DNA of 64,000 nt from Catalinimonas niigatensis (lineage in GTDB: Bacteria > Bacteroidota > Bacteroidia > Cytophagales > Cyclobacteriaceae), in NCBI RefSeq assembly GCF_030506285.1, contig NZ_CP119422.1:2790001-2854000 (forward strand), given 5' to 3'. Shown in pieces: positions 53,215-61,897 of this stretch (the stretch's first letter is position 1; each line of letters begins with the position of its first letter). The position numbers were made by a program, and so were the translations under genes. Below the pieces are notes generated by a model, which was given only the letters and a program-made list of their open reading frames with translations, did not search any database and had not been told where the DNA came from.

Positions 53215-54276
53215 TTATTCATGCCTGTTTACCACCAGCTCTGCCTGAACGATACTCCTGATCTGATCATGGAAGAAAAAAGCCCTCGACATATCTTCAA
53301 AGTTGGGGGCCACATTTTCCAGTACAATCACACTCAGGTTGTCAGCAGGATAATAGAGGCTAGTAGCAATAAAGCCTACCAATGCACCGCTATGACTGTA
53401 CTCTATGCTACCGTTTTGCTCATTTATCTGCAAACCATAGCCATAACCCAGATCTCCCCAGCGGTGCCCGGCTCTTACCACAGATGCAGTGGTCATGGCC
53501 TGATACGAAGCCTCTTTCAACAGCTTGCCCTGGTGCAGACACGCATTCCATCGGGTCAGGTCCTGGGCAGTAGCAATGATTGCCCCGCTGGGTGTGGCAA
53601 ATGCAATGTCTTGCAGGGCATACTTTTCCTGAACCAGCACCCCCTCTTCCTCTTCTGTATAGCTATGTACCAGATTTTGATGTGCCTGACTTCTCTTGTC
53701 GTATAGAAGCGGAACAGTCGTATTCTCCATGCCGCAATGAGCAAACAGTTGCTCGGCTAAGTCAGCATAAGTCTCTCCACTTGTTTTTTCCAGGACGCTG
53801 GCCAGTAATTCATAGCCTATGAGGGGAGAATAGGTAAACTGGCTGCCCGGTATAAAAGCCAGTGGCTTATCCAGACTGACAATGCCAGAACTATGGTTCA
53901 GGAGATGATGGATCGTGACAGAGTCGGCCCATGTGGCTTTAAGATCAGGCAGGTAGGTATTGAGCGTATCCTGTAAAGACAGTCTCCCCTGATCCACCTC
54001 CTGTAGCAATAGCACAGCCGTGATTTGCTTACTCAGTGAGCCTATGATGAATTGATCACGTGCCTGCAAAGCTTTCTGCTGTGCTACATCCGATACTCCA
54101 TGCACCGCTGAGTAGATAGGCTTCCCTTCCCGGGCGATCATTACTATCCCATTCAACGCTCTGGGACGCTGCTTCTGTATGAGCGAATCTATCCTTTCTG
54201 TAAGATCAGGATGCTGTGCCACTGCTGCATAAGAGATGAAAAGAAGCAAAAAGAATAGCACTGGCTTAAGGGTCAT
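53215..54276 (-). CDS. serine hydrolase (class C beta-lactamase-like)
   Basis: 353 residues, signal peptide (1-20). The serine nucleophile motif SxxK is in GSLSKQITAVLL, the YxN-type motif is Tyr-Ser-Pro-Leu in the FTYSPLIGYELL region, and the KTG-equivalent is YSHSGALVGF near the C-terminus. Activity is likely a D-aminopeptidase/esterase-type hydrolysis in the periplasm rather than lactam resistance, because the Tyr motif differs from true AmpC. It overlaps the GNAT gene by 4 bp. Confidence 0.85.
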   Translation of the reverse strand: MTLKPVLFFLLLFISYAAVAQHPDLTERIDSLIQKQRPRALNGIVMIAREGKPIYSAVHGVSDVAQQKALQARDQFIIGSLSKQITAVLLLQEVDQGRLSLQDTLNTYLPDLKATWADSVTIHHLLNHSSGIVSLDKPLAFIPGSQFTYSPLIGYELLASVLEKTSGETYADLAEQLFAHCGMENTTVPLLYDKRSQAHQNLVHSYTEEEEGVLVQEKYALQDIAFATPSGAIIATAQDLTRWNACLHQGKLLKEASYQAMTTASVVRAGHRWGDLGYGYGLQINEQNGSIEYSHSGALVGFIATSLYYPADNLSVIVLENVAPNFEDMSRAFFFHDQIRSIVQAELVVNRHE

Positions 54277-54713
54277 AGTAACTTTTTAGCAAAGCAAACA
54301 ATACGATTTACTTCCTCAAAGCCTGCTTTTTGATGAAAAGCAATGCTTTTTGTATTGGGCAATTCCACATCAGAAGCATATTCTGTACAACCTTTCTGCT
54401 TCGCCCAGCTTTCTCCAAAAGTAATAAGCTGCTTTCCTATGCCCCGCTTTCGGTATTCAGGCTTCACATAGATACCTTCTACATAAGCTACCGGAGAAGT
54501 AGTCGTGCCTTCCACATGCTCAGTACGCAATGATAATTGAATCAACCCTACATAATCCTCCTGCACCTTTACCAAATAACAAACTTCGGTATTTGATCCT
54601 ATCATCCTTTTATAGTATTCATATTCTTCCTCAAAAGAACAGTCAGGCCATAAGGCCAAAGCTAGTTCAGTAAGTATTCTGAGGTTAGCTTCTGATATGG
54701 GTTCTATGTGCAT
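54273..54713 (-). CDS. AAC(6')-I-like aminoglycoside acetyltransferase homologue
   Basis: 146 residues, the length of AAC(6')-I enzymes. The family pattern is striking: LALWPDCSFEEEYEYYKRM, then VEGTTTSPVAYVEGIYV, KPEYRKRGIGKQLI (acetyl-CoA loop), KQKGCTEYASDVELPNTKS and the closing FEEVNRIVCFAKKL. AAC(6')-I acetylates the 6'-amine of kanamycin- and tobramycin-type drugs. The sequence argues for the family, not for measured resistance; the chromosomal setting beside a serine hydrolase suggests a natural function. No integron or IS is close. Confidence 0.8.
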   Translation of the reverse strand: MHIEPISEANLRILTELALALWPDCSFEEEYEYYKRMIGSNTEVCYLVKVQEDYVGLIQLSLRTEHVEGTTTSPVAYVEGIYVKPEYRKRGIGKQLITFGESWAKQKGCTEYASDVELPNTKSIAFHQKAGFEEVNRIVCFAKKLL

Positions 54714-55094
54714 GGACTTATTCTGTTTTTAGGCTTATTCAGGAGTTCTGCATATCAATCTGGATGTGCTGCAATTTTAACCTGCTTTTTATCTGATTTT
54801 TGTAAACAAGATGAGCAAAATTCCGGAATAGTATTATAAAAGTTTTTTCCATGTAGCATCAGACAATGCCGCTACCTGTACAATGCTTCATTCCCAATAT
54901 ATGACCCAACTGATAATGCACTACCTCGGATCAATTTCCTCTAAAAGTACAAAATACACTGGATACAGACAGAGCGAAGGATAAGCGGAAAACAAGCGAA
55001 GGATGAGCGAAGGATCATTAGAGGAGATTTATAGGAAAAGTACTAATTCCCTATGCTTACTCCAGTGAAGCAAAGCCTGCTCTCAGACAATCGT
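54714..55094. other. 381-bp intergenic region with an 11-bp tandem repeat
   Basis: AT-rich, no ORF supported. Holds four 11-bp tandem units at 54973-55016 (listed separately). Confidence 0.5.
54973..55016. repeat. four 11-bp tandem repeats
   Basis: AGCGAAGGATA, AGCGGAAAACA, AGCGAAGGATG and AGCGAAGGATC in direct succession. An 11-bp period is close to one helical turn, so the units would line up on one face of DNA. Between the HEAT-like gene stop (55095) and the GNAT gene start (54713). Confidence 0.6.
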
Positions 55095-55622
55095 TCAGGC
55101 TTTGTCCAACTGTACCAGAATCTTCCTTACCCTGGCTTTCACCGAGGGAGCTTCGGTCTGCATGGCTTTCTCACACAGAAACGACACTTCCCTTTGCAGA
55201 TCAGGGCGCCCATGCGAGAGTTCGTACAGGCCCTGTATGGCCCAGGCACGTACAAACTTATTGGCGCTGGACAGGCTTGCTCTTACAAAGTCTTCCACTC
55301 TTAACTGAGCATCTGGGGGGATAGTAATGAATGGTAATATTTGCAGCAGATGCAATCGGCTTTCCCACCCATAGGTAGGCTGCATGTTTTCTGCCAGAAC
55401 CCACATTTCCTGATCAGTCAATGCATTGCCCTGCTCAATATGATGTTTGAGCAGCCAGCTTGCGGCTTTCTGATAGGTTTCCATACCCAGCAAAGAAAGC
55501 AAATCCCTCACAAAATACTCCCGCCCCTGCTGCTGACGGTAAATGCTTTTGAGGGTAGCTACTTGCTGTTCCTCCCCACCCGACAGGACCTGCTGCAATG
55601 TAAGCTGTATCTCTTCTGACAT
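55095..55622 (-). CDS. HEAT-like helical-repeat protein
   Basis: 175 residues, alpha-helical with repeats of HEAT/Armadillo character: FVRDLLSLLGMETYQKAASW, LQLLQILPFI-type pairs, VRAWAIQGLYELS and VKARVRKILVQL. Soluble scaffold protein. Its start overlaps the stop of the phosphoesterase gene by one base (TGATG), so the two are coupled. Function unknown. Confidence 0.7.
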   Translation of the reverse strand: MSEEIQLTLQQVLSGGEEQQVATLKSIYRQQQGREYFVRDLLSLLGMETYQKAASWLLKHHIEQGNALTDQEMWVLAENMQPTYGWESRLHLLQILPFITIPPDAQLRVEDFVRASLSSANKFVRAWAIQGLYELSHGRPDLQREVSFLCEKAMQTEAPSVKARVRKILVQLDKA

Positions 55623-56464
55623 CAGCCTATCTTCAGTTCACGACTTTCCTCTCTGCCAAAGCCTTTCACCCACAGGCGATCCTGATACACCTCTACCACG
55701 GCAAAGGTGTTCTCCTCTTCGGTTTCTACCATGCCTTTGAAGTTCAGGAAATGTACTTGTGCTTTCTGTCCATAGTTTCCGGCATGGTGATGTCCGTTGA
55801 AGTAGGCTACCACCTGCGAATAAGCAGTTAACAGCCTGACCACCTCCTCATCATTCCAGAGATTATGCGGATCAGGAGGATAGAGGGGATAATGACCCAT
55901 CACAATGGTCTTCTGGTTCAGTACTTTTGCCTCTTCCAGTTTGGTTTCCAACCACTGAAGTTGTTTACCACTTATTCCCCCGTTCCACTCCTTGGCATTG
56001 ATGGCTTGCCTAGCCTGCATTTGACTCAGAATCTCTTGGGCTTCTTTCTCAGCCTCTCTGCCCGGCGGATGGGCAAAGGTAGAGACTTCGTTCCCATTCA
56101 ATACAATAAACCGCCAGCCCAGGTAAATGAAGTCGTAGTAAGCTGATTCGTGCATGCCCAGGCGGGCAGCTACCTGCTGTTTTTTATCTTCCTCCACAGC
56201 ATAGTCATGGTTGCCCAGTGTGCGATATACACGAAATTTGGATTGCCCATACACCTCCAAAATCTTATCAAAGCTGCTGAAGTCACGGTCAATCAGATCC
56301 CCCATATCCAGTATAAAGCTCAGCTCGTGCTGATTGAGAGTTTGCAGGCAATCCGAAAGTTTCTGCACAGACTTACGGTAGTAGCGTCCGATGGCAGGTT
56401 CGCAGTCGCAATACTGGGCATCGGCAATGACGCCAAATGAAAAAAGAGCTTGTTTTGAAGCCAC
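55622..56464 (-). CDS. metallophosphoesterase, ADPRibase-Mn-like
   Basis: 280 residues, no signal peptide. The N-terminal motif is GVIADAQYCD (11-20), with Gln in place of the second His, as in Mn-dependent ADP-ribose/CDP-alcohol diphosphatases. The family also has PAIGRYYRKSVQKL and then DMGDLIDRD, GNHD, VMGHYPLYPP and NGHHHAGNYG, giving the remaining ligands. Such enzymes hydrolyse ADP-ribose, CDP-choline or CDP-glycerol. Cytoplasmic. The next gene on the strand overlaps by one base. Confidence 0.85.
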   Translation of the reverse strand: MASKQALFSFGVIADAQYCDCEPAIGRYYRKSVQKLSDCLQTLNQHELSFILDMGDLIDRDFSSFDKILEVYGQSKFRVYRTLGNHDYAVEEDKKQQVAARLGMHESAYYDFIYLGWRFIVLNGNEVSTFAHPPGREAEKEAQEILSQMQARQAINAKEWNGGISGKQLQWLETKLEEAKVLNQKTIVMGHYPLYPPDPHNLWNDEEVVRLLTAYSQVVAYFNGHHHAGNYGQKAQVHFLNFKGMVETEEENTFAVVEVYQDRLWVKGFGREESRELKIG

Positions 56465-56507
56465 AATAGCATGAGTTTGTTCCTCTACAAGTTTACACAG
56501 AATCTTT

Positions 56508-56556
56508 GGAAGAGGGAAAATCGGAGAGGGAAGAGGGAAGAGGGAAGTCGGAAGCA
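56508..56556. repeat. heptamer tandem repeat, left block
   Basis: GGAAGAGGGAAAATCGGAGA followed by three GGGAAGA-type heptamers and AGTCGGAAGC. On the other side of the IS3 element (57931-57968) lies a block of the complementary type. This block is therefore one arm of a pair interrupted by the insertion sequence. Confidence 0.6.
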
Positions 56557-56643
56557 GAAAAATTAGGAAGGAATATACAGCATAATAATCTGTGCTCGAT
56601 CTTCAGTATCCGATCTGAACATCCCTGAATAGCGTTGACCGGT

Positions 56644-57480
56644 TTAGACATTAATTTCATTGTTAAATATAGTAGTAATTGGTCTTTGCTCAGGTGTTAA
56701 CCTCTCCCAATAGTTTTCAAATGTTAGCGGACTCATTCTATAGATGTTGTCATGTGGCCTGTCTTTATTATAATGGTTTACCGCTTTTTTTGTGCAACGT
56801 TTCAATTGCTGAAAACTTATTGGCTTCCAGTGATCCAGGTACTCTTCTTTAATAGTCCGATTTATACGCTCTGCATAGGCATTATCCTGAGCGGATACAC
56901 ACATGCTCAATTTACATCCAAGGGCTTTTAAGGTATCCACATACTCGTTGTAGGTATATTGACTGCCTCGGTCCGAGTGATGGAATTTAGGAGCTTTGTG
57001 ATCTTTTAAGGCCATCTTGAGTGCAGCCAAGTTAGCTGTTGCACGCATATGCTCAGAGACTTGATAACCTACTACCTTTTTGGTATACACATCAATAATG
57101 AAAACAGCGTAGTAATATAATTCCCCTATCAGAATATATGTGATGTCAGACTGCCAGACAATTGACGGGGCAACCACCGGCATGCCTTTGATCAGGTTGG
57201 GGTAGTAAACCTTAGAGGTTATCGTAGTACGCTTGTAGTTTTTCTTTCTTTTGAGACGATATCCTAATTGCATCATCAGGGCTACAAAACGGTCTCGGCC
57301 TATAAAGTCCGGTGCTAACGTATAGTGCATCTTTTCTACCCCGCAGCCTGGGTGCTCTGCTCGCAACTCGTCCGCTTCTAAAATTAGCTGTCTTACTTGT
57401 TCATCAAAGATAGCTTGCCGTTTATCATATTGGTGAACAGCTTGCTTACTGATGCCTATTACTTGATACAACATATTCAT
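56644..57480 (-). CDS. IS3-family transposase orfB (DDE recombinase)
   Basis: 278 residues. HTH_21-type N-terminus, then the integrase-core: first Asp in WQSDITYI, second in FHHSDRGSQYTY, Glu in AERINRTIKEEYLDH. The catalytic DDE triad is complete. Its ATG overlaps the orfA stop (ATGA), and it is also open upstream to the frameshift site, so the active product is probably the OrfAB fusion. Confidence 0.93.
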   Translation of the reverse strand: MNMLYQVIGISKQAVHQYDKRQAIFDEQVRQLILEADELRAEHPGCGVEKMHYTLAPDFIGRDRFVALMMQLGYRLKRKKNYKRTTITSKVYYPNLIKGMPVVAPSIVWQSDITYILIGELYYYAVFIIDVYTKKVVGYQVSEHMRATANLAALKMALKDHKAPKFHHSDRGSQYTYNEYVDTLKALGCKLSMCVSAQDNAYAERINRTIKEEYLDHWKPISFQQLKRCTKKAVNHYNKDRPHDNIYRMSPLTFENYWERLTPEQRPITTIFNNEINV

Positions 57481-57884
57481 GCTGAACCCCCTTTCTTGCT
57501 GTTGCCTGAACCAGTGGATGGTTGAGTATTGTAGTTTTTTTTAATGTCTATACCCAATTCATCCTTGGCCAGATCAATCATCTTTTCCAAGTATTCTATA
57601 CTGATTTGTTTACGGCCAACTATGCCTTCTAGCTCCTTAATACGGGCTTCAAGGGCTTTGACCTTCAGAGTACTACTTGCTTTCTTTTCCACTATTCTGT
57701 ATCCTTTTTCATTAAAGTTAGAATATTTGTAGATCCAATCATAGATACTCTGATTGTGAATGCCATACAGCCTTTCCAATTGTACCACACTGTATTTACC
57801 ACTCTCAAATTCTTTAACAATTTGCCGTTTAAATTCTTGCGAATAACATCGGTGCTTACGAATACTTCTTAAGTTTGATTTCAT
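57477..57884 (-). CDS. IS3-family orfA (helix-turn-helix)
   Basis: 135 residues. The HTH_8-type DNA-binding domain is QIVKEFESGKYSVVQLERLY then GIHNQSIYDWIYKYSN, followed by a leucine-zipper-like coiled coil (LKVKALEARIKELEGIVGRK). It binds the ends of the element. The A8 frameshift site lies in its last 25 codons. Confidence 0.92.
   Translation of the reverse strand: MKSNLRSIRKHRCYSQEFKRQIVKEFESGKYSVVQLERLYGIHNQSIYDWIYKYSNFNEKGYRIVEKKASSTLKVKALEARIKELEGIVGRKQISIEYLEKMIDLAKDELGIDIKKNYNTQPSTGSGNSKKGGSA
57534..57540 (-). other. programmed -1 frameshift site A_AAA_AAC in orfA
   Basis: On the minus strand, eight A then C; the orfA codons are ATT-AAA-AAA-AAC, giving the heptamer A_AAA_AAC. After a -1 slip the frame is open for 18 codons (LQYSTIHWFRQQQERGFS) to the orfB ATG, with no stop. 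This makes an OrfAB fusion as in other IS3 members. Confidence 0.8.
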
Positions 57885-57930
57885 ACTTTTCCGCTTTAAT
57901 AGCGGTCAACCTATACCAGGGACGTACAGA

Positions 57931-57968
57931 CTCCTTGCTTCCAGCTTCCCACTTCTGACTTCCAGCCA
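57931..57968. repeat. heptamer tandem repeat, right block
   Basis: Period 7 with CTTC as the constant part: TTGCTTC, CAGCTTC, CCACTTC, TGACTTC, CAGCC. It has the same type as the complement of the left block at 56508-56556 and nearly matches the hairpin arm at 23920-23935. Confidence 0.6.
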
Positions 57969-58107
57969 CATACACACACAATCTTATATCACTAATATCT
58001 CCTGAAGTCAACTTATCAATCAAAATATATACTTTATACTTAGTTTTTATTTTGTTAATTTATAGTTTTACAGAACAAAATATTATCCACTTAATCTTAT
58101 ACACCTC

Positions 58108-59256
58108 ATGAACCGACGCCTGTTTCTGAAAAACACCGGTCTGGCTACTTTGGCTGCCGGTGCTGTGGCCTGTGCGCCCTCTGCCATGCGTATTGCCGAA
58201 AAGCAGGTCAACATACTGCACTCTTCCCGTTATCTGCCCAAGTTGCGTATCTCCATGGACAGGGTGATTAAGGAAACTGTAGGCTTGCGCCCTTACCGCA
58301 CTTTAGGACCAAGAATAGAAAAAGAAGCTTTGGGCAGTAAAACGCTGGTGCATAACTACGGACATGGCGGTAGCGGATGGTCACTTTCCTGGGGTTCCGC
58401 CGATCTGGCCGCAGAACTGGTAGCCAGCAGCGGAGAAAAGCAGGTGGCAGTGATCGGTTGCGGAGTGATTGGTCTCACCACGGCTCGTATGTTGCAGTTC
58501 AAAGGGTATGATGTCACCATCTATACCAAAGAGATGGCACCTAACATTACTTCCAGCAAGGCTACCGGCACCTGGTCGCCCGCTCATCGCCTGATAGAAA
58601 GAGAAAATATCACGCCTGAATTCTACACAAAATTCAAAAGAGCGCATGAGACCTCCTTCCGTACCTACCAGAACCTGCTGGGGCTGGGAGACTATGTCGT
58701 ATGGACCGACAGCTATGCAGTGAGCAATGGGCCTCGGATGGAACGCGAGCATGATATGGATGAAGGTGATGACAAGTATGCTTTTATGAACGTATTACCC
58801 ACCACCGTAGCCCTTAAGAAAAAGGAGCATCCTTTCAAAGCGGATTATGTATACCGCAGCACTTCTATGGTCTTTAATATTCCTTCCCTGCTCAAGCTTT
58901 ATACCGATGACTTTCTGAGATTTGGAGGAAAGGTAAAAATTCAGGAATTTAAGTCACTGGAAGATATAGACGCTCTGGCTGAAAAATGTGTGGTCAACTG
59001 TACAGGGATTGGCGCCAAACAAATCACCCAGGATGAATGCCTGAAGCCCATATCCGGCCAGTTGGCTTTTGTAATCCCACAAAATTATGTGGATTACCGC
59101 ATCAATACTCAGGGAGGATATACCATTAATCGTAAGGATGGGATCGTAGTAGGAGGCACACACAAAATGGATAGTTGGGACACTACCCCCAATAAAGAAG
59201 ACACTGAGCAGATGGTGATGGCTATCAAAAAAGTAGCTGACGAAATGTATACTTAG
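58108..59256 (+). CDS. exported FAD-dependent oxidoreductase (D-amino-acid-oxidase-like)
   Basis: 382 residues. The N-terminus NRRLFLK is a Tat signal; VACAPS further on could also be a lipobox. The FAD-binding motif is VAVIGCGVIGLTTARML (about 111-127), and the DAO fold continues to the end (CLKPISGQLAFVIPQN, GIVVGGTHKMDS). Enzymes of this type oxidise amino acids or amines to imines plus H2O2. Export folded with FAD fits the Tat signal. It precedes a Tat-exported PLP enzyme and, further on, an exported RidA. Confidence 0.85.
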   Translation: MNRRLFLKNTGLATLAAGAVACAPSAMRIAEKQVNILHSSRYLPKLRISMDRVIKETVGLRPYRTLGPRIEKEALGSKTLVHNYGHGGSGWSLSWGSADLAAELVASSGEKQVAVIGCGVIGLTTARMLQFKGYDVTIYTKEMAPNITSSKATGTWSPAHRLIERENITPEFYTKFKRAHETSFRTYQNLLGLGDYVVWTDSYAVSNGPRMEREHDMDEGDDKYAFMNVLPTTVALKKKEHPFKADYVYRSTSMVFNIPSLLKLYTDDFLRFGGKVKIQEFKSLEDIDALAEKCVVNCTGIGAKQITQDECLKPISGQLAFVIPQNYVDYRINTQGGYTINRKDGIVVGGTHKMDSWDTTPNKEDTEQMVMAIKKVADEMYT

Positions 59257-59258
59257 TT

Positions 59259-59338
59259 AGAGGTTAAAAGTTGAAAGTTGAAAAGCCTTGAGTGATCAGA
59301 CAAAAATCTTTAACCTCCAACTTTAAACCTTTAACCTA
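59259..59338. repeat. heptamer-unit inverted arms before the PLP gene
   Basis: Left arm (59259-59285): AGGTTAAAAGTTGAAAGTTG, i.e. GTTAAAA and GTTGAAA heptamers. Right arm (59308-59338): TTTAACC, TCCAACT, TTAAACC, TTTAACC ending directly at the ATG at 59339. The arms are inversely related across a loop of 22 bp. Confidence 0.6.
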
Positions 59339-60655
59339 ATGACCTTAAGAAGAAGCTTTCTGAAAAAACTGGCTGGAGCCTCCGGCGCCCTGTCCTTTAG
59401 TCCATTCATGACCAGGGTACTGGCCGAAGACATCAAAGATGCACTGGTACACCTGAATCGTTTAAGCCCCGAAGAGGCAGCCCAGGATGAAGAACTCTGG
59501 CACCGCATCCAGCAGGCCTACACAGTTTCTCCCAACATCATCAATCTCAACAATGGAGGAGTGAGTCCGCAACCCAAAGTGGTTCAGGATGCCGTAGACC
59601 GCTACTACCATTATTCCAACGAAGCTCCGTCATATTATATGTGGCGCATCCTCGACCAGGGAAGAGAATCCCTGCGGATGAAACTGGCTGATGTAGCGCA
59701 CTGCTCTCCGGAAGAGGTAGCGATCAACCGCAATGCCACCGAGGCATTGGATACGATCATCTTCGGTATGGATTTAGAGGCAGGGGATGAGGTGTTGCTC
59801 AGTAAGTATGACTATCCTAATATGATTAATGCCTGGAAAACACGCGAGAAACGTACAGGTATTAAGCTCAACTGGATCACGCTGGATCTGGCGATGGAAG
59901 ATGAGGATGTCATCGTACAACGCTACCTGGATGGCCTTACGTCAAAAACCAAAGTGGTACACATTACTCAGCTCATCAACTGGTCAGGACAGATTGTACC
60001 TGCCGGAAAGATCTGTGCCGAGATGAAGAAAAGAGGTATCAAGACCGTAGTAGATGGAGCCCATGCCTTTGCCCATGTAGACTCTAACCTGAGTGAAATT
60101 GGTGCCGACTACTATGGTACCAGTCTGCACAAATGGTTGTGTGCCCCTTTTGGTACCGGGATGATCTATGTCAAAAAAGAAAACATTGCCGACCTATGGC
60201 CGCTCATCCCTGACCATGAACCGGAGCGGGACGATATCCGTAAGTTTGAAAGCCTGGGCACGCGCTCATTTGCCCCTGAGCAAGCCATAGGACAGGCCAT
60301 TGACTTTCACAACGCCATTGGTGCGGAGCGCAAGCGTGCCCGTCTGCATTATCTGAAGCGCTACTGGACATATAAGGTGAAAGATCATCCGCGTGTCAGG
60401 ATTAACACACCTCTTTCACCGGAATATTCATGCGCCCTCTGTAATGTAGGAATTGAAGGCATAGAGGCAGGCGATATCAACAGCCGACTGTTTAATGAAT
60501 ACAGCATCCATGCCACGCCTGTCAATTGGGAGGCAATCAATGGAGTACGCATTACACCCCATGTGTATACTAAACTTTCTGATCTGGATAGATTAGAGAA
60601 AGCCTTACTTTCTTTTGCCGATGAACAGCCTAAACAATCTGTTAAAATGAACTGA
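59339..60655 (+). CDS. exported class-V aminotransferase-fold PLP enzyme
   Basis: 438 residues. Tat signal LRRSFLK near the N-terminus, cleavage about 30. The PLP-binding lysine is K265 in TSLHKWLCAPFG, with D239 and H242 in VVDGAHAFAHVD preceding, typical of the isopenicillin-N-epimerase/cysteine desulfurase-like group. Activity may be an epimerase, transaminase or C-S lyase. Exported PLP enzymes need Tat to fold with cofactor first. It follows the FAD oxidase by 83 bp and is probably part of the same pathway. Confidence 0.87.
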   Translation: MTLRRSFLKKLAGASGALSFSPFMTRVLAEDIKDALVHLNRLSPEEAAQDEELWHRIQQAYTVSPNIINLNNGGVSPQPKVVQDAVDRYYHYSNEAPSYYMWRILDQGRESLRMKLADVAHCSPEEVAINRNATEALDTIIFGMDLEAGDEVLLSKYDYPNMINAWKTREKRTGIKLNWITLDLAMEDEDVIVQRYLDGLTSKTKVVHITQLINWSGQIVPAGKICAEMKKRGIKTVVDGAHAFAHVDSNLSEIGADYYGTSLHKWLCAPFGTGMIYVKKENIADLWPLIPDHEPERDDIRKFESLGTRSFAPEQAIGQAIDFHNAIGAERKRARLHYLKRYWTYKVKDHPRVRINTPLSPEYSCALCNVGIEGIEAGDINSRLFNEYSIHATPVNWEAINGVRITPHVYTKLSDLDRLEKALLSFADEQPKQSVKMN

Positions 60656-60724
60656 TTTAGTACGTTAAGGCATATTTTGGCGCGTTTTTAGCATACCGTT
60701 TAGATACAACAACAACTCAGGATC

Positions 60725-61876
60725 ATGCTAAAGCTTAGGTATTTATATATAGGAGTCATCGTTTTTGCCTTGATGGCGTCCTGTAATTCCAGCAAAAAAC
60801 TACTGGAACAAGGTGCTTATTATCAGTCAGTGATGGCGGCAGTGGATAAATTGCAAAAGAGCCCTAACAACAAAAAATCACAGAGAGCTTTGCTTAAAGC
60901 TTACCCACTGGCAGTACAGGATTTCCTGAATGAAATCAAAAAAGCGAAAAGCAATGCAGTGCATATGCCCTGGACCAATATAGCGGATTCGTATCAGTCA
61001 CTCAACAATATGTATGAAGCCATCAAGGCCTCACCCAAAGCTCGACAGATCATTCGTAATCCTCAGGAATATTATAAGCAATATGCTGAAGTAAAAGGGA
61101 AAGCAGCGGCTGAGCAGTATACTGCGGGCGATCGCGCCTTAAAAAAAGGGACGCGTGAGGATGCCAAAGAGGCTTATTTTTACTTTCTGAATGCCAATGA
61201 TTTTCAGTCAGGCTATAAGGATGTAGACCGTAAGCTTCAGGAAGCAAAAGAAGTGGCCACGCTCAGAGTAGTCGTAGAAGCCGTGCCGGTACCTTCCCGA
61301 TACTTTAAAGTGAGCGCTGATTTCTTTTATGATCAGGTAGACAAGCATTTGCGCAACATTATGGGAAGAAATCAATTTGTAGCTTTTTACTCGGAAAAGG
61401 ATGCCCGCAGACTTAAACTAACTAAACCGGATCAGGTCCTGAAATTACAATTTGAAGACTTTGCAGTAGGGCAAAGCAAAGCTTTTCAGAAGGAAGAAAC
61501 AGTTACGCGTGACAGTGTAAACGTAGGGGAAGTTAAGATGGAAGATGGCAGCAAAAAACCGGTACTAGGAACTGTCTCTGCCAAACTGATTGTCCGTCGT
61601 CTGGAGATACTCTCCGGAGGAATATTGAGTATGACTATCAATGATGGCTATAACAATACCCGCATCTTTCGAGACGAAATGCCGGGAGAATTTCTATGGG
61701 TGGCTGAATGGGCTACTTACAAAGGGGATGAAAGAGCCTTGACGGACGAGCAGTTAGCGATGAGTAAAAGAGTAGAAATGACACCACCTGTGCCACAGGA
61801 CTTATTTGTAGAATTTACCAAGCCCATTTACTCTCAATTGACAGAAAAACTCAACCGCTATTATCAGAATATATGA
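60725..61876 (+). CDS. predicted lipoprotein, unknown
   Basis: 383 residues. Signal with lipobox Met-Ala-Ser-Cys (C19, MASCNSSK). The mature part is mixed: an N-terminal helical region (about 30-165, e.g. AEQYTAGDRALKKGTREDAK) and a beta-rich C-terminal domain (170-383). The family is seen in Cytophagales, and its function is unknown. The gene starts 69 bp after the PLP gene. Confidence 0.65.
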   Translation: MLKLRYLYIGVIVFALMASCNSSKKLLEQGAYYQSVMAAVDKLQKSPNNKKSQRALLKAYPLAVQDFLNEIKKAKSNAVHMPWTNIADSYQSLNNMYEAIKASPKARQIIRNPQEYYKQYAEVKGKAAAEQYTAGDRALKKGTREDAKEAYFYFLNANDFQSGYKDVDRKLQEAKEVATLRVVVEAVPVPSRYFKVSADFFYDQVDKHLRNIMGRNQFVAFYSEKDARRLKLTKPDQVLKLQFEDFAVGQSKAFQKEETVTRDSVNVGEVKMEDGSKKPVLGTVSAKLIVRRLEILSGGILSMTINDGYNNTRIFRDEMPGEFLWVAEWATYKGDERALTDEQLAMSKRVEMTPPVPQDLFVEFTKPIYSQLTEKLNRYYQNI

Positions 61877-61897
61877 AACCTCTCAATGTTTAGTACT

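Larger units (their letters stand above)
56616..57928 (-). mobile_element. IS3-family insertion sequence, apparently complete
   Basis: 1313 bp with TG...CA ends and imperfect terminal inverted repeats of about 33 bp: the left end reads TGAACATCCCTGAATAGCGT and the right end, inverted, TGTACGTCCCTGGTATAGGT, with GTTGACCG shared further in. It encodes orfA and orfB, translated together by -1 frameshifting. No flanking target-site duplication was recognised (ATC on the left, GAC on the right), so it may have been inserted long ago or rearranged. Confidence 0.85.

Noticed and set aside
53215-54276. Serine hydrolase as a beta-lactam resistance enzyme
   Set aside because: The Tyr motif does not fit a true AmpC, and the setting is not a resistance locus; hydrolase family only.
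56613-57931. Target-site duplication of the IS3 element
   Set aside because: ATC on the left and GAC on the right do not match; no direct repeat of 3-4 bp could be found, so none is claimed.
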